A stretch of DNA of 64,000 bases, taken from contig CBDBMR010000001.1 in assembly GCA_965207535.1 (NCBI GenBank), forward strand, positions 1 to 64,000, written 5' to 3'. The number at the start of each line of letters is the position of its first letter. Positions within the stretch are counted from its first letter, which is position 1. Shown one piece after another: positions 1 to 9,061 of this stretch. This DNA is from JAJDXO01 sp965207535. GTDB lineage: Bacteria > Pseudomonadota > Alphaproteobacteria > Rhodospirillales > UBA2165. The notes under the pieces are model-generated. The model was not told the DNA's origin and did not search any database. It saw only the letters and a list, made by a program, of their open reading frames with translations. The position numbers were made by a program, and so were the translations under genes.

Positions 1-2
1 CC

Positions 3-617
3 TTCCCCCTCCCGGCCTCGGGCTCCGGATTCTACGCGCGCACGCTTTATGCCGTCAATTCCGACTATCCCGGACCTGTACTCCTTGAACTTCTGGAGCC
101 GCCGCTTAGCGGCGCGGTTGCGGCGGGCGCCTTCACGCTGGTGGACGAGCGCATGGTGCTGCGCCTCACCAGCCTGGAATACCGAGGGCGGCGCGTGGCC
201 GCCGACGGCTGGGCGGTCGGTCTCGATTGCGCCTGTTACGGCATTGCCGGCGAGGTCGACAGCCATTTCTTCCGGCGTGTGCTGCTGCCCGCCGCGGTGA
301 GTTTCGCGGAGGGCTTCCTGACCGCGATGGGCCGTCCCGCCGAGAGCATCAGCGTCGGCAGCGGCGATGTGCGCTATGAGCGGCGGGAGAGCTCGGCCCG
401 CGACGCGGCCCATACGGGCCTCGGGACGGCGGCGCGCTCCGCAGGCAACATCCTTCTGGAGACCGCGCCCAAGCGTCCCACGATACGCATCCCCCGCGAC
501 ACCGAACTCATCGTCCTGTTCGCCCGCCCGCCGGGATCAACGCCGGAGAGCGGGCCGCAACCAAGCGGCGCCGTCCCGGACGTGAACCCGCGGAACGGGA
601 GGACCGGCGGTGGCTGA
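3..617 (+). CDS. TraO/DotG/IcmE-like T4SS protein, C-terminal part
   Basis: The frame is open from the left edge and ends at the TGA at 615-617, giving 204 visible residues, so this is the 3' part of a longer gene. The visible part has the VirB10/DotG C-terminal pattern: a Tyr-Ala-x-Thr start, the phrase NSDYPGPVLLELLEPPLSGA, and a closing IPRDTELIVLF strand followed by a Pro-rich tail. In the family this domain forms the outer-membrane-spanning core of I-type type IV secretion systems and is fed by the inner-membrane N-terminus, which lies outside the window. The next gene overlaps its end by 8 bp, so the two are probably co-translated. The assignment rests on domain pattern plus gene order. 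Confidence 0.72.
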   Translation, partial: FPLPASGSGFYARTLYAVNSDYPGPVLLELLEPPLSGAVAAGAFTLVDERMVLRLTSLEYRGRRVAADGWAVGLDCACYGIAGEVDSHFFRRVLLPAAVSFAEGFLTAMGRPAESISVGSGDVRYERRESSARDAAHTGLGTAARSAGNILLETAPKRPTIRIPRDTELIVLFARPPGSTPESGPQPSGAVPDVNPRNGRTGGG

Positions 618-1149
618 GCAAAAAGACCTGGGACAGGCAATGATTTCGCTGGTTCGCGATCTCGAGCCGGGCCTGCTGCTGCTCGTCTCGGCGGTTTGCT
701 ACGTTCTGGCGCTGGCCGCATTCGCGCAGGGCGCCCTGCGGCTGCTGAAAACCTCGGAGGACAAGTTTCACGCGCCGTCGGGCGGCGGCACGGCGCTGAG
801 CTTCCTGATCTGCATTCTCATGGCGGCATTGCCGTCGTGGCTCTCGGCGTCGGGTGAAAGCCTGTTTGGGGCCGGGACGCCGTCGTCCGCGGCGAGCCTC
901 GGCTATGGCGCCCGCGGCGCCGATTACGACGCGCTGCTGGCGGCCGTCTTCACGCTTGTCGGCCTTGTCGGACTGTTCGCCTTCATCCGGGGCGCCTTCG
1001 TGTTGCGCGCCGCCGCCGACGGAAAGCCCGGCGCGGGCGCGCCCAAGGCCTTCGCCCATATGGTGGGCGGCATAGCCGCCTGGCACATCGTCGCGGTGAT
1101 CGAGGCGGTCCAGACCAGCCTCGGCATCGCCGTCCTGAACATCCACTGA
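610..1149 (+). CDS. TraQ/DotE/IcmC-like inner-membrane conjugation protein
   Basis: A 179-residue protein beginning at GTG 610 and overlapping the upstream gene by 8 bp. Three hydrophobic segments are visible near residues 18-42, 62-80 and 108-130. A further amphipathic stretch ends in HMVGGIAAWHI, a pattern of the IcmC/IcmV/TraQ family of small polytopic Dot/Icm membrane proteins. In the family these proteins sit in the inner-membrane part of the I-type secretion machine; their exact role is unknown. The position directly after TraO and before the TraR-like gene matches the R64 tra order, with traP apparently missing. Confidence 0.65.
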   Translation: MAEQKDLGQAMISLVRDLEPGLLLLVSAVCYVLALAAFAQGALRLLKTSEDKFHAPSGGGTALSFLICILMAALPSWLSASGESLFGAGTPSSAASLGYGARGADYDALLAAVFTLVGLVGLFAFIRGAFVLRAAADGKPGAGAPKAFAHMVGGIAAWHIVAVIEAVQTSLGIAVLNIH

Positions 1150-1160
1150 AAGGAAATCCG

Positions 1161-1550
1161 ATGACCCCCGAAAAACCCGCAAGGCGCCCTCTTTTCGAAC
1201 GGACCGCGCGCCTGTTTGGCGGCGCGCTCTCCGCCATGTCATGGGCGGCGGCGGGACCGGCATTTGCGGTCTCGCTCGGCGACATGGCGAGGGAGGCGGC
1301 GGACGATCTGGAGGCGGTGCCAACCCTGCTGGCGATCACCTTTTACATCATCGGCGCCGCCATTGTCGGGTTCGGGCTTCTCAAGCTGAAACGCCATGTG
1401 GATCACCCCCAGCAGACCACCATCGGCAGCGGCCTGATCGCCATCCTGATCGGCGTCGCACTGATCGCGGCGCCCGCCGTGATCAACGCGCTGGGCGACA
1501 CTCTGGGCCTGAGCGGCGGCAGCCACACCGTAATCAAGCCCAGGCTCTAG
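1161..1550 (+). CDS. TraR/DotP/IcmD-like membrane protein
   Basis: A 129-residue protein with a Shine-Dalgarno AAGGAAA 5 bp before ATG 1161. An N-terminal signal-like segment (residues about 15-36) is followed by two strong hydrophobic segments near residues 53-74 and 92-112, separated by a short basic loop with KLKRHVDHPQQ. Small two- or three-helix proteins of this kind occupy the traR/icmD position between traQ and traU in I-type systems. The function is inferred from size, topology and order; the primary sequence is weakly conserved. Confidence 0.6.
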   Translation: MTPEKPARRPLFERTARLFGGALSAMSWAAAGPAFAVSLGDMAREAADDLEAVPTLLAITFYIIGAAIVGFGLLKLKRHVDHPQQTTIGSGLIAILIGVALIAAPAVINALGDTLGLSGGSHTVIKPRL

Positions 1551-1563
1551 GAAGGCGCGAACC

Positions 1564-3018
1564 ATGCCATTCTCACTATCCGGCGCTATCGAGGACGTGC
1601 AGCGGCTGAGTTGGGCGGTCCGCCGGAAACCGCTGGAGAGTTTTATGCTGCCGGCCGCGGCATTTTCGCTGCCCGGCGGGACAGGCGCGATGGCCTGCAG
1701 GGACGGCTCGCTGGTCTCCCTGTTCCAGCTCGACGGCGCGCGCTCGATGATGGGCCCCCGGGAACTCGACGGTTTCGTCGAACTTGGCGCGCGGCGCCTC
1801 AACGGGATATTCACCGGACCGGGCCACGCCTTGCACGTAATGTTCGAACGCGCGCCGGACGAGGCGGACCGGCTGGTCGCGTCGGCGGGAGAGCGAACCC
1901 TGCGTCAATGCGAGCGGCTCGGGCTGGCGCTGGGCGACGTGATCGCCGAGCGAGGCCGCCGGCTGGCGCCGTTGATGGCCGCCGAGAGCTTTCTGGCGGC
2001 TGCCTGGACCCGTCCCTCGGCGTTGGCCCCGGACCAGTTGAAACGCGGCCGCAAGCGGCTTGCCGAGCGGCTGCGCCATTGGCTGCCCGACGCAGCCGAG
2101 AGCCAATGCCCGTATCTCGCCCCCGAGGGGCTGGCATCCCGGCACGAGGCGTATCTCGATACCCTCGCGGCCCTCCTTGCCGAGGCCGGGATCGTGGCGG
2201 AAACACTCGGCGCCGATGCCGCGTCCGCCACACTGCGCTGGCTGCTGAATGGCGCCGATACGACCGCCCGGGATTGGCGCCCGGTGACGGCGGCCAACGA
2301 CGCGCCCCCGCGCCTGACCGCGCCGCCCGAAGCGGGCGCGTTCCCGCCGCCTCTCGGGCCGCAATTGCTCATCCGGGACCCCGAACGGAGCGGCGGAGGC
2401 ATCCGCATCGGGGAACGGCTCTACGGAGCGCTCGACATGGCGCTCGGGCCGCGCCGGGCGCGCCCTTTCTCCGAACTGATGGAGCGCCTCTCACATGCCG
2501 GATTGCCCTGCCGGTTTTCCTTGTTGATCGAGGGCGGCGGATTGACCGGCCTGGATGCCGCCATGACAAGCGTCGCGGCGGCCTTCCTGGCGTTCTCGTC
2601 CGACGATAGCCTGCTGGTGCGCAACGCCATGCGGGAGATGACCGCGCTCGGCGCCGATGCCCACGCCATCGTCCGGCTGCGTCTCGGCTTGCTTACCTGG
2701 GTCGCGCCGGAAGACGGCGCGGACGCGCTCGGCCGGCGCATGAGCCGCCTGCAACAACTCGCCGAAGGCTGGGGGGAGACCGTGTTCACGCCGCTCGTCG
2801 GCGATCCCCTGGAAAGCGTCGCCGCCTCGGTGCCCGGCTTTTGCTGCGGTGCCACCGCCGAGCCCGCCCTGGCGCCCCTTACCGAAGCGCTCCGCCTGCT
2901 GCCGGTTGGACGGCCCGCGCCCTTGTCGAAAGACACGGCCGGGCACCTGTTCCGGGCGGCCGACGGCAAACCGTTGCCGTTCGCCTGGGAGGACGGGAGG
3001 ACTACGGATTCGAGCTGA
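1564..3018 (+). CDS. TraU/DotO/IcmB-like ATPase, N-terminal part before a frameshift
   Basis: This frame encodes 484 residues from ATG 1564. It reads as the N-terminal half of the I-type system ATPase TraU/IcmB up to FAWEDGR at 2980-3000, then runs out of register (TTDSS) and stops at 3018. The homologous sequence continues without a gap in the -1 frame from 3000 (DYGFELIYGVPGRGKS). Joined, the two halves give about 1,010 residues, the normal length of IcmB. The junction lies in a run GGGAGG. Either the gene is broken, the sequence has an indel error, or a -1 ribosomal shift occurs; no classical slippery heptamer is visible. Confidence 0.75.
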   Translation: MPFSLSGAIEDVQRLSWAVRRKPLESFMLPAAAFSLPGGTGAMACRDGSLVSLFQLDGARSMMGPRELDGFVELGARRLNGIFTGPGHALHVMFERAPDEADRLVASAGERTLRQCERLGLALGDVIAERGRRLAPLMAAESFLAAAWTRPSALAPDQLKRGRKRLAERLRHWLPDAAESQCPYLAPEGLASRHEAYLDTLAALLAEAGIVAETLGADAASATLRWLLNGADTTARDWRPVTAANDAPPRLTAPPEAGAFPPPLGPQLLIRDPERSGGGIRIGERLYGALDMALGPRRARPFSELMERLSHAGLPCRFSLLIEGGGLTGLDAAMTSVAAAFLAFSSDDSLLVRNAMREMTALGADAHAIVRLRLGLLTWVAPEDGADALGRRMSRLQQLAEGWGETVFTPLVGDPLESVAASVPGFCCGATAEPALAPLTEALRLLPVGRPAPLSKDTAGHLFRAADGKPLPFAWEDGRTTDSS

Positions 3019-4580
3019 TCTACGGCGTGCCCGGGCGCGGCAAATCGGTGCTGATGAACAGTCTCGGCCTCGCCTTCAGTCTGCAGGACGGCCAGGCCCG
3101 GTTGCCGCTCTCGGCGACCATCGATATCGGCCCATCATCGGCCGGGCTGATCTCGCTGATCCGTGAAGCCCTGCCGCCGGAACGCCGCCATGAGGCCGGC
3201 TGGTTTGCCCTTCGCATGACCCGCGACCACGCGATCAACCCCTGCGACACTCAACTCGGGTGCCGCGCGCCCCTTCCGGCCGAGCGCGCCTTTCTGGTCA
3301 ATCTATTGGGCCTGATGATGACGCCCGCCGGCGCAGAAGGCGTCCCCGACGGCATGCGCGAGTTGATCGGTCCGGCCATTACGGCGGTCTACCGGCTGCG
3401 TTCGGACAAGATCGCCGGCGCCGAGCCGCACGCCTATACCGAGGGGCGCGACGGATTGGTCGACAAGGCGCTGGCCGCCGCCGGGATCGTCCCGCCGGAG
3501 GCGCCGCTGTGGTGGGAGATCGTCGATCTGTTGTTCGAGGCGGGCGCTCACGATGCCGCGGCGCGGGCCCAACTCTACGCCGTGCCGGTCCTGGGTGATC
3601 TGTTGGCCGCCGTGCGCGAGCCGGCCGTACAGGGGCTGGTCGGCGATACCGCCCATGGCATCGGCGGCGAGACGGTGACCCAGGCCTTCATCCGCATCCT
3701 GACAGCGCTTTCGGGCGACTGGCCGATCATGTTCGCGCCCACGGCCTTCGATATCGGGCATGTGCGTATCGCGGCCATGGATCTCGCCGAGGTGGCGCCC
3801 CACGGCTCGCCCGAGGCCGCCCGGCAGACCGCCGCCTTCTACCTGCTTGCCCGTCACGCGTTGACCCGCCACTGGTGGATCGGCGAGGAGGCGCTCGCCG
3901 ATATCCCCAAGCCCTACCGGGCCTGGCACGCGGCCCGCCTGCGCGATATCCGCGAGGCGCCCAAGCGGCTCGCCTTCGATGAGTTCCACCGCACCGCCGG
4001 CGCGCCCGCCGTGCGCGCCCAGGTCGAGCGCGACGTGCGCGAGGCGCGCAAGCTCAGGGTGCGCATCGCGCTGGCCTCGCAGCGTCTGGAGGATTTCGGG
4101 GGGGCCATGACCGAGCTTGCCAACCGCTACTGGATCCTCGGCGCAGGCGGCAAGACCCAGGAGATCGAGACGCTGTCCGGGATTTTCGCGCTGAGCGAGA
4201 CCCTGAAGGACGCCATCCGCTACCGGCTGCCGGGACCCGGCAAGGACGGCGCCCCGGCCCTGCTCATCGCCGGCGATGCGCGCGGGCGTTTCGAGCAATT
4301 GATCGTCAATACGCCGGGACCGGCGGAATTGTGGGCGCTGACCACCAGCCCCGCCGACGTGGCGCTGCGCCGCCGTCTCCAGGCCCGGTTGGCGCCGGCC
4401 CGGGCGCGGCGTGTCCTGGCGCGGGCCTTTCCCACGGGTTCCGCGCGCACGGCAATCGATGCCGGGCTTGGCCGTCTCGCGGCGGGGAATGCTCAAGGCA
4501 CCGAGGAAGACGTGCTCGACCGCATCGCCGACGAACTCGTCCGGGAGGCCGAAATCGATCGAACCGAAGCAAACGTATGA
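3000..4580 (+). CDS. TraU/DotO/IcmB-like ATPase, C-terminal motor domain after the frameshift
   Basis: This is the continuation of the TraU/IcmB homologue in the -1 frame; the frame is open back to 2841, but residues before 3000 are not homologous. It carries the P-loop GVPGRGKS immediately after the junction and a Walker B-like RLAFDEFHRTAG near position 3980. There is no plausible start codon upstream of the P-loop, and the first internal ATG would remove it. Independent translation would therefore not give an active ATPase. In Dot/Icm and IncI systems this ATPase docks at the inner-membrane base and powers substrate transfer or pilus assembly. The stop at 4580 is 24 bp before the SSB gene. 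Confidence 0.72.
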   Translation, partial: DYGFELIYGVPGRGKSVLMNSLGLAFSLQDGQARLPLSATIDIGPSSAGLISLIREALPPERRHEAGWFALRMTRDHAINPCDTQLGCRAPLPAERAFLVNLLGLMMTPAGAEGVPDGMRELIGPAITAVYRLRSDKIAGAEPHAYTEGRDGLVDKALAAAGIVPPEAPLWWEIVDLLFEAGAHDAAARAQLYAVPVLGDLLAAVREPAVQGLVGDTAHGIGGETVTQAFIRILTALSGDWPIMFAPTAFDIGHVRIAAMDLAEVAPHGSPEAARQTAAFYLLARHALTRHWWIGEEALADIPKPYRAWHAARLRDIREAPKRLAFDEFHRTAGAPAVRAQVERDVREARKLRVRIALASQRLEDFGGAMTELANRYWILGAGGKTQEIETLSGIFALSETLKDAIRYRLPGPGKDGAPALLIAGDARGRFEQLIVNTPGPAELWALTTSPADVALRRRLQARLAPARARRVLARAFPTGSARTAIDAGLGRLAAGNAQGTEEDVLDRIADELVREAEIDRTEANV

Positions 4581-4604
4581 ATCAACCAAAAGGAGGAACA
4601 AGCG

Positions 4605-5021
4605 ATGATGAACATGAACCGGGTAACATTATTGGGGCATGCGGGACGCGATCCTGAAACCCGCACGACGCGGAACGGCGGCATGGTCGCCAAGTTCACC
4701 CTGGCGACCACTGAGAAGTGGCGCAAGGACGGCGAACTGTCCGAAGCCACCGAGTGGCACAGGATCGTCGCGTTCGGCCCCGCCGCCGAGGCGGCGGCGA
4801 AGCTGGTCCGCAAGGGCGCCGCGCTTCTGGTCGAAGGCCGCATCGCCGGCCGTGAATACCGGGACAAGGAAGGCGTAACACACCGTGTGACGGAGATTGT
4901 CGTTGCCGGCCCGCAAGGGACGCTGAACCTGCTGTCGCCGCGTCCGGACGAAGATCCTGCGGCAGATGGCGACGCCGCCGGGACCGCCGACGCCTCCGGG
5001 AACGGAGGCGGCAATGAATAG
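4605..5021 (+). CDS. ssb: Single-stranded DNA-binding protein (element-encoded, in the tra operon)
   Basis: A 138-residue SSB with a strong AAGGAGG 9 bp before ATG 4605. The OB-fold pattern is complete: MNRVTLLGHAGRDPETR, FTLAT, EWHRIVAFG, KGAALLVEGRI and a beta-hairpin ending before residue 110. The tail is short, acidic and Gly/Asn-rich and lacks the DDDIPF-type C-terminal peptide that recruits host repair proteins; the second SSB in this window (21306-21770) has it. SSBs in transfer operons coat the incoming strand. The end overlaps the next start by 8 bp. Confidence 0.93.
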   Translation: MMNMNRVTLLGHAGRDPETRTTRNGGMVAKFTLATTEKWRKDGELSEATEWHRIVAFGPAAEAAAKLVRKGAALLVEGRIAGREYRDKEGVTHRVTEIVVAGPQGTLNLLSPRPDEDPAADGDAAGTADASGNGGGNE

Positions 5022-5526
5022 GCGCGCGGCGCTGCCGCTCGCGGCCGTTGTACTCGTGGCCGGCCTCGGGATGCCGCCGGCCGCGGCCCAAACACCGCCG
5101 CCCGCCGCGGGTGCGGCGGATATGGGCTGCGATCCGGGCATCCGCCAGGCGCTGGCGGCGAGCGCCCGGCGGGGCGTCGAGCAGGAACTGGTGGTCATCC
5201 GCAATCCCGATCAGGGAATTCGCCATCCGGATTCGATCCTCGACTTCTCCTGCCTGGAGGACCTGTTCAACTACAGGGCCTTTAATGTCCTGTTCGACCC
5301 GGGCCGCGCACTCGAGGAAATCCTCGGTCTTGCGCAACGCCGGGTCTGTGAGATCGCGCGCAATGCGTACCGCGATTATGTCGGGCGCGCGCTCGACGCC
5401 ACGGTCTATACCTCGCGGCTTCCCCGGCTGCCGGGGCTCGATATCGACGGGCGTTACGGCAACATCCTGCGCGACAGCGGGGTCAAAGCCGAGCGCTTTC
5501 GCGGCGTTGTCGGAGGCGGGCAATGA
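5014..5526 (+). CDS. Exported Cys-containing protein of the transfer operon, unknown
   Basis: A 170-residue protein. The start at ATG 5014 is preferred over the upstream in-frame ATG 4966 because it begins a clean signal peptide (MNRRAAL, hydrophobic stretch, PAAAQ cleavage site near residue 26) and is preceded by GGAGGCGG. The mature part has three Cys (MGCDPG, FSCLEDLF, RRVCEIA), consistent with a periplasmic protein, and no transmembrane helix. It overlaps ssb upstream (8 bp) and the next gene by ATGA (4 bp). It lies between the TraU-like and TraY-like genes, where R64 carries traV-traX. I do not recognise the family. Confidence 0.7.
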   Translation: MNRRAALPLAAVVLVAGLGMPPAAAQTPPPAAGAADMGCDPGIRQALAASARRGVEQELVVIRNPDQGIRHPDSILDFSCLEDLFNYRAFNVLFDPGRALEEILGLAQRRVCEIARNAYRDYVGRALDATVYTSRLPRLPGLDIDGRYGNILRDSGVKAERFRGVVGGGQ

Positions 5527-6698
5527 AGATCACCGAATGTTGCCGAATATTACACCGGATGATCCTTCCGGCCGCCGCTATCGGACCGGTGGCGGCGGGG
5601 GTGCTGGCGGGGGTGCTGGCCGTGCTGCCCGCGGAAGCCCATTCGCCGTGCGATCCGACCGACAACGACCGGGCCGAGGCGAGCCGCGTGCTGGTGGGGC
5701 TTACCCGCGAAATAGACGTCATGGAAGCAAACATCGCCGAGGCGCTGCGCCTGCAGACGGGTCAGCTCTCGGGCTACGCGGCGCAAAGCGCCAAGGCGGT
5801 CACCGGGGCGCTCGATGCCCAGACCGGTCTTCAGGCGCAGATCGCCCGCGAGGTCGAAGAAACCAGGGCCATGCGGGCGCGGCGGCCCACGGACAGCGGT
5901 TGCGCCGCGATCACCGGGCTCTCTGGGCTCCAAGCGGCGAGGCAAGCGGCGGAAAGCGCCTATGCGCGAGCGGCGGGCGCCGAGACGGGGCGCATCGCGG
6001 GCGACCGCGCCGCGGTTCCCGATGCCGGCGCCGCCGCCGGCAATGCGGCCCGTTTCCGGACCGTTACCGATCTCTACTGCAACGCCGCACGCGCCGGTGA
6101 GGATCCATCGCCCTGCCGCGGCGAGGACGCGCTGCACGCCGCCGATCTTCAGGCCGCCAATCTGTTCGACCGCCGCACCTTCGCGAGCGAGGCGGAATTG
6201 CGAACCGCGGTCGAGTTGTCGCGCAATCTCATCGCGCCCGTGGTGCACGACCCGCCGGCGCTGGCCTCGGCCGAGACCGATCAGGAGCGCCGCCGCGTCC
6301 TGCTGGCGCGCTCGGCCGATGCCCGTGCCGCATTGGCGGGCGACTACTTCGCTCACGCCCGCGCGCTCCGCGCACCGGGTGCGGCACTCGGGTCCTGGGC
6401 CGCCCGAGCCGCGGCGGGGCGCGATGCCGGGACGCCTGTCAGCCGCTACGAACTGCTGGAACTGCTCGCCAGCCGCCGCTTCGAGAACCCCGCATGGTTC
6501 GTCGACCTCCAGGCGATGGGCACGGAAAACCTGCTGCGCGAGATGGTCACCCTGCAAGCGGTATCCCTGATGCTCGATTGGCGCCGCTATCGTCTCGACG
6601 AACGGCGGGGCGCCATCGACGCCACCGGGATGGCGCTGGCCGCCGAACGGATGCGCCATCTGCCCGGTCTCGTCAATCCGGCTGCGGGCGCCAACTGA
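5523..6698 (+). CDS. Exported helical conjugation protein, positional TraW/IcmX candidate
   Basis: 391 residues starting at the ATGA overlap with the previous gene. An N-terminal hydrophobic segment (residues about 14-38) ending in PAEAHS looks like a signal peptide. The rest is Ala/Arg-rich and mostly helical, with Cys pairs around YCNAARAGEDPSPCRGE. The C-terminal stretch NLLREMVTLQAVSLMLDWRR is the most motif-like part. Its size, export signal and place just before TraY match TraW of R64 (IcmX of Legionella), but sequence similarity is not evident by eye, so this is a positional inference only. Confidence 0.6.
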   Translation: MKITECCRILHRMILPAAAIGPVAAGVLAGVLAVLPAEAHSPCDPTDNDRAEASRVLVGLTREIDVMEANIAEALRLQTGQLSGYAAQSAKAVTGALDAQTGLQAQIAREVEETRAMRARRPTDSGCAAITGLSGLQAARQAAESAYARAAGAETGRIAGDRAAVPDAGAAAGNAARFRTVTDLYCNAARAGEDPSPCRGEDALHAADLQAANLFDRRTFASEAELRTAVELSRNLIAPVVHDPPALASAETDQERRRVLLARSADARAALAGDYFAHARALRAPGAALGSWAARAAAGRDAGTPVSRYELLELLASRRFENPAWFVDLQAMGTENLLREMVTLQAVSLMLDWRRYRLDERRGAIDATGMALAAERMRHLPGLVNPAAGAN

Positions 6699-6701
6699 GC
6701 C

Positions 6702-9020
6702 GTGGGCGCGCTCCGCCTCCTGTTTGCCCCCGAGATTACACGCTCTCTCACGGACGCGGCGCGGTCTTCGGCCGAGCTGGTCCGCCGGATGGGGGCATTG
6801 CGGCTTTTAGGGACGGGCGTCGCTTGGGCGAAGGCGGAGGATGACCACGGAAACGATCATCCGGCGCGAAGTCCGCTGAAGCCAAACAGGCGGCTGTCGC
6901 GAAAGAGGCGCTCCCCTTCCTCTCCATCCATTGCCGCGCTGCTCGCCGGTTCCGGATTGATCGGCGCGGGTCTGGCGGGCCTCGGCGGCCTGTTGTTGTC
7001 CGACCCGGCAACCGCGCAGACGATCGACCGGGGCCTGTTCGCCGATACCGACCGCGCGACGCGGGACGTACTCGCTTTTCTCGGCGATATCGGCAAGGGG
7101 CGCCATGCCGTGCTGGGCGACATGCTGTTCGTCTTTAATGCCGGCGTGTTGGCGCTCGCCGGGTTCCTGCTCGTCTGGCACACGGCGGCCGGCACTCTCG
7201 ATACCGCCCGCGAAGGCCGCTTCGGCTTCGGCGCCTGGGAAATCGTGCGCATCGTCGCCGCCATTGCCCTGATGGCGCCGCTGCCGGGCGGCATGAACGG
7301 CGCCCAGCACGCGGTGATCGGCCTTGCCCATCTCGGCGGCGATTTCGCCAACGCGGTCTGGAAACCGTTCTCCGAGGAAGCGCTCGCCGAGGGCAAGCCC
7401 ATCGCGCCCAGGCCGCGCGAGGCCGTCTGGCGCGCCGCCATCGCCCGGGCCCTTATCCTCGAGACCTGCCGCTTCGCCGCCAACGAAAGCGCCGCCCGCG
7501 CCGGCGATGCGCCTTATATTGAACTTCGCGAGGAACGCCTGGACCGCAAGTCCCCCGGGACCACCCGGGTCCGGCGCATCGAGGGCTCGATCCTCCACTA
7601 CGACGGCGCCGGGCGCGGCATGCCGGGCGATCTCTGCGGCGCGATCCGCTTCGCCGGGCTTGGGGCCGAGGGCGCGCCCGGCCTCGCCGCGGCGGGGCAC
7701 CGCAACGCGTTGGCGGCGCTGCTGCCCGACCTTCGCGTCATCGCCGCCGGTCTCGCCGCCCATTACGTGACGGGATCGCCGGTCTACGGCCGGCCCTTGC
7801 CCGATCTCGATAGGCTGCTGGAGAGAAGCGGCTTGGCCGGCCGCTATGCGGGCGTGCTCGATACCGCCCTTGCCCAGGCCGCGTCGGAGGAACAGGCGGC
7901 CCTTGCCCGTGTGGTGGCCGAGGATGCGAAGGAAGCAAGCTGGATGTCGGCCGCGAGCTTCTTCAACACCATCGCCCACCGCACCGGCCTCTTCCAGGCC
8001 GCAGCCCACAATATCCCCGCTGTCGGCCTGCCGCCGCCCAGCCTGGGAAAATGGGCGCCCGCCGCCGATGCCGCCGTCAAGGGACTGACAACGGCGCTGA
8101 TCCAGTCCCGCGGCTATCAGCCCCTGCTGTTCACCGCCGCCGCCGGGGGCGCCGCCGCTTTGCCCGCGCCGGGCGGAGATGGCGGCATGGCGGCGGGGTT
8201 GCTGGAGTTCATCGATCTCGACAGCGTGATCGTCACCGACAGCGGCAATCCGATCGCCGATCTCGCGGCTCTCGGCCATGGCCTGATGAACGCGGCCCTT
8301 GCCGCCATGACGGCGCTGATGGGCGCGGCCGCCGGATCGGGGCTGCTCGAATCGGTGCCTTTCATCGGAAAAGGCCTCGATATGTTTGAATCCGTCTGGC
8401 AGGTCACCGACGGCCTCGTTTCCGCGGTGCTCGGCATCCTGCTGATCGCCGGCGCGGTGCTTGCCTACCTGCTGCCGGCGCTGCCCTTCATCCGTTTCCT
8501 GTTCGCCATCCTCGGCTGGGTCATAAATGTCGCCGTGGCGGTGCTCGCCATCACCGTGTTTGCCGCGGCCCATGTGACCCGCGGCGACGGCAACCGGCTC
8601 GCCACCCAGGCAACGCGCCTGGGCTGGTTGTTCCTGCCCGGCCTTGTTCTGCGCCCGCCGTTGATGCTGTTCGGACTGATCGCCGGGTACTTCGTGTTCC
8701 TGGCGGGACTCGGCCTGTTCAACGAGGTCTGGCTCCCCCAAATGCGCGACGCCGGCGCTTCGGGCGGCCTCGGCCCCGTCGGCTTCCTCGCCATGCTCAC
8801 CCTTTACGTGATGATCGCCTACGGGCTGATGAACGCCGCGTTCAAGCTGATCGACATTTTGCCCTCGGCCGTCCTCGACTGGATCGGCGGGCGCGGCGGC
8901 GGCGGTGACGAAGGGGGCGACCGGGTCGGCGGCGCCGTGACCGGCGCCTTCTCGCGGATAGGCGGCTTGCGGATCGGCGCCGGAGCACGGCGCGGCGGCG
9001 GGATTGCCGGCAGCCGCTGA
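6702..9020 (+). CDS. TraY/DotA-like polytopic inner-membrane protein
   Basis: 772 residues from GTG 6702, three bases after the previous stop. There is a signal-like segment near residues 75-105 (ending ATAQT), a transmembrane segment near 140-160, and the DotA/TraY signature WHTAAGTLDTAREG followed by MAPLPGGMNGAQ. A long periplasmic domain spans about residues 230-520. A cluster of helices and the conserved THVTRGDG-like AAHVTRGDGNRLATQ with RPPLMLFGLIAGY lie near 620-660. In I-type systems TraY/DotA is an essential inner-membrane channel component and is also the target of entry exclusion. The first 60 residues are poorly conserved, so an internal start is possible. Confidence 0.8.
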   Translation: MGALRLLFAPEITRSLTDAARSSAELVRRMGALRLLGTGVAWAKAEDDHGNDHPARSPLKPNRRLSRKRRSPSSPSIAALLAGSGLIGAGLAGLGGLLLSDPATAQTIDRGLFADTDRATRDVLAFLGDIGKGRHAVLGDMLFVFNAGVLALAGFLLVWHTAAGTLDTAREGRFGFGAWEIVRIVAAIALMAPLPGGMNGAQHAVIGLAHLGGDFANAVWKPFSEEALAEGKPIAPRPREAVWRAAIARALILETCRFAANESAARAGDAPYIELREERLDRKSPGTTRVRRIEGSILHYDGAGRGMPGDLCGAIRFAGLGAEGAPGLAAAGHRNALAALLPDLRVIAAGLAAHYVTGSPVYGRPLPDLDRLLERSGLAGRYAGVLDTALAQAASEEQAALARVVAEDAKEASWMSAASFFNTIAHRTGLFQAAAHNIPAVGLPPPSLGKWAPAADAAVKGLTTALIQSRGYQPLLFTAAAGGAAALPAPGGDGGMAAGLLEFIDLDSVIVTDSGNPIADLAALGHGLMNAALAAMTALMGAAAGSGLLESVPFIGKGLDMFESVWQVTDGLVSAVLGILLIAGAVLAYLLPALPFIRFLFAILGWVINVAVAVLAITVFAAAHVTRGDGNRLATQATRLGWLFLPGLVLRPPLMLFGLIAGYFVFLAGLGLFNEVWLPQMRDAGASGGLGPVGFLAMLTLYVMIAYGLMNAAFKLIDILPSAVLDWIGGRGGGGDEGGDRVGGAVTGAFSRIGGLRIGAGARRGGGIAGSR

Positions 9021-9061
9021 GCTTTACCGCAACGCACGCCAGACCCAAGGAAATCGAACCC

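Noticed and set aside
2841..2999. An independent start for the TraU C-terminal half at 2841
   Set aside because: Residues before 3000 in that frame are unrelated to the family, and the other frame carries the homologous sequence through the same interval.
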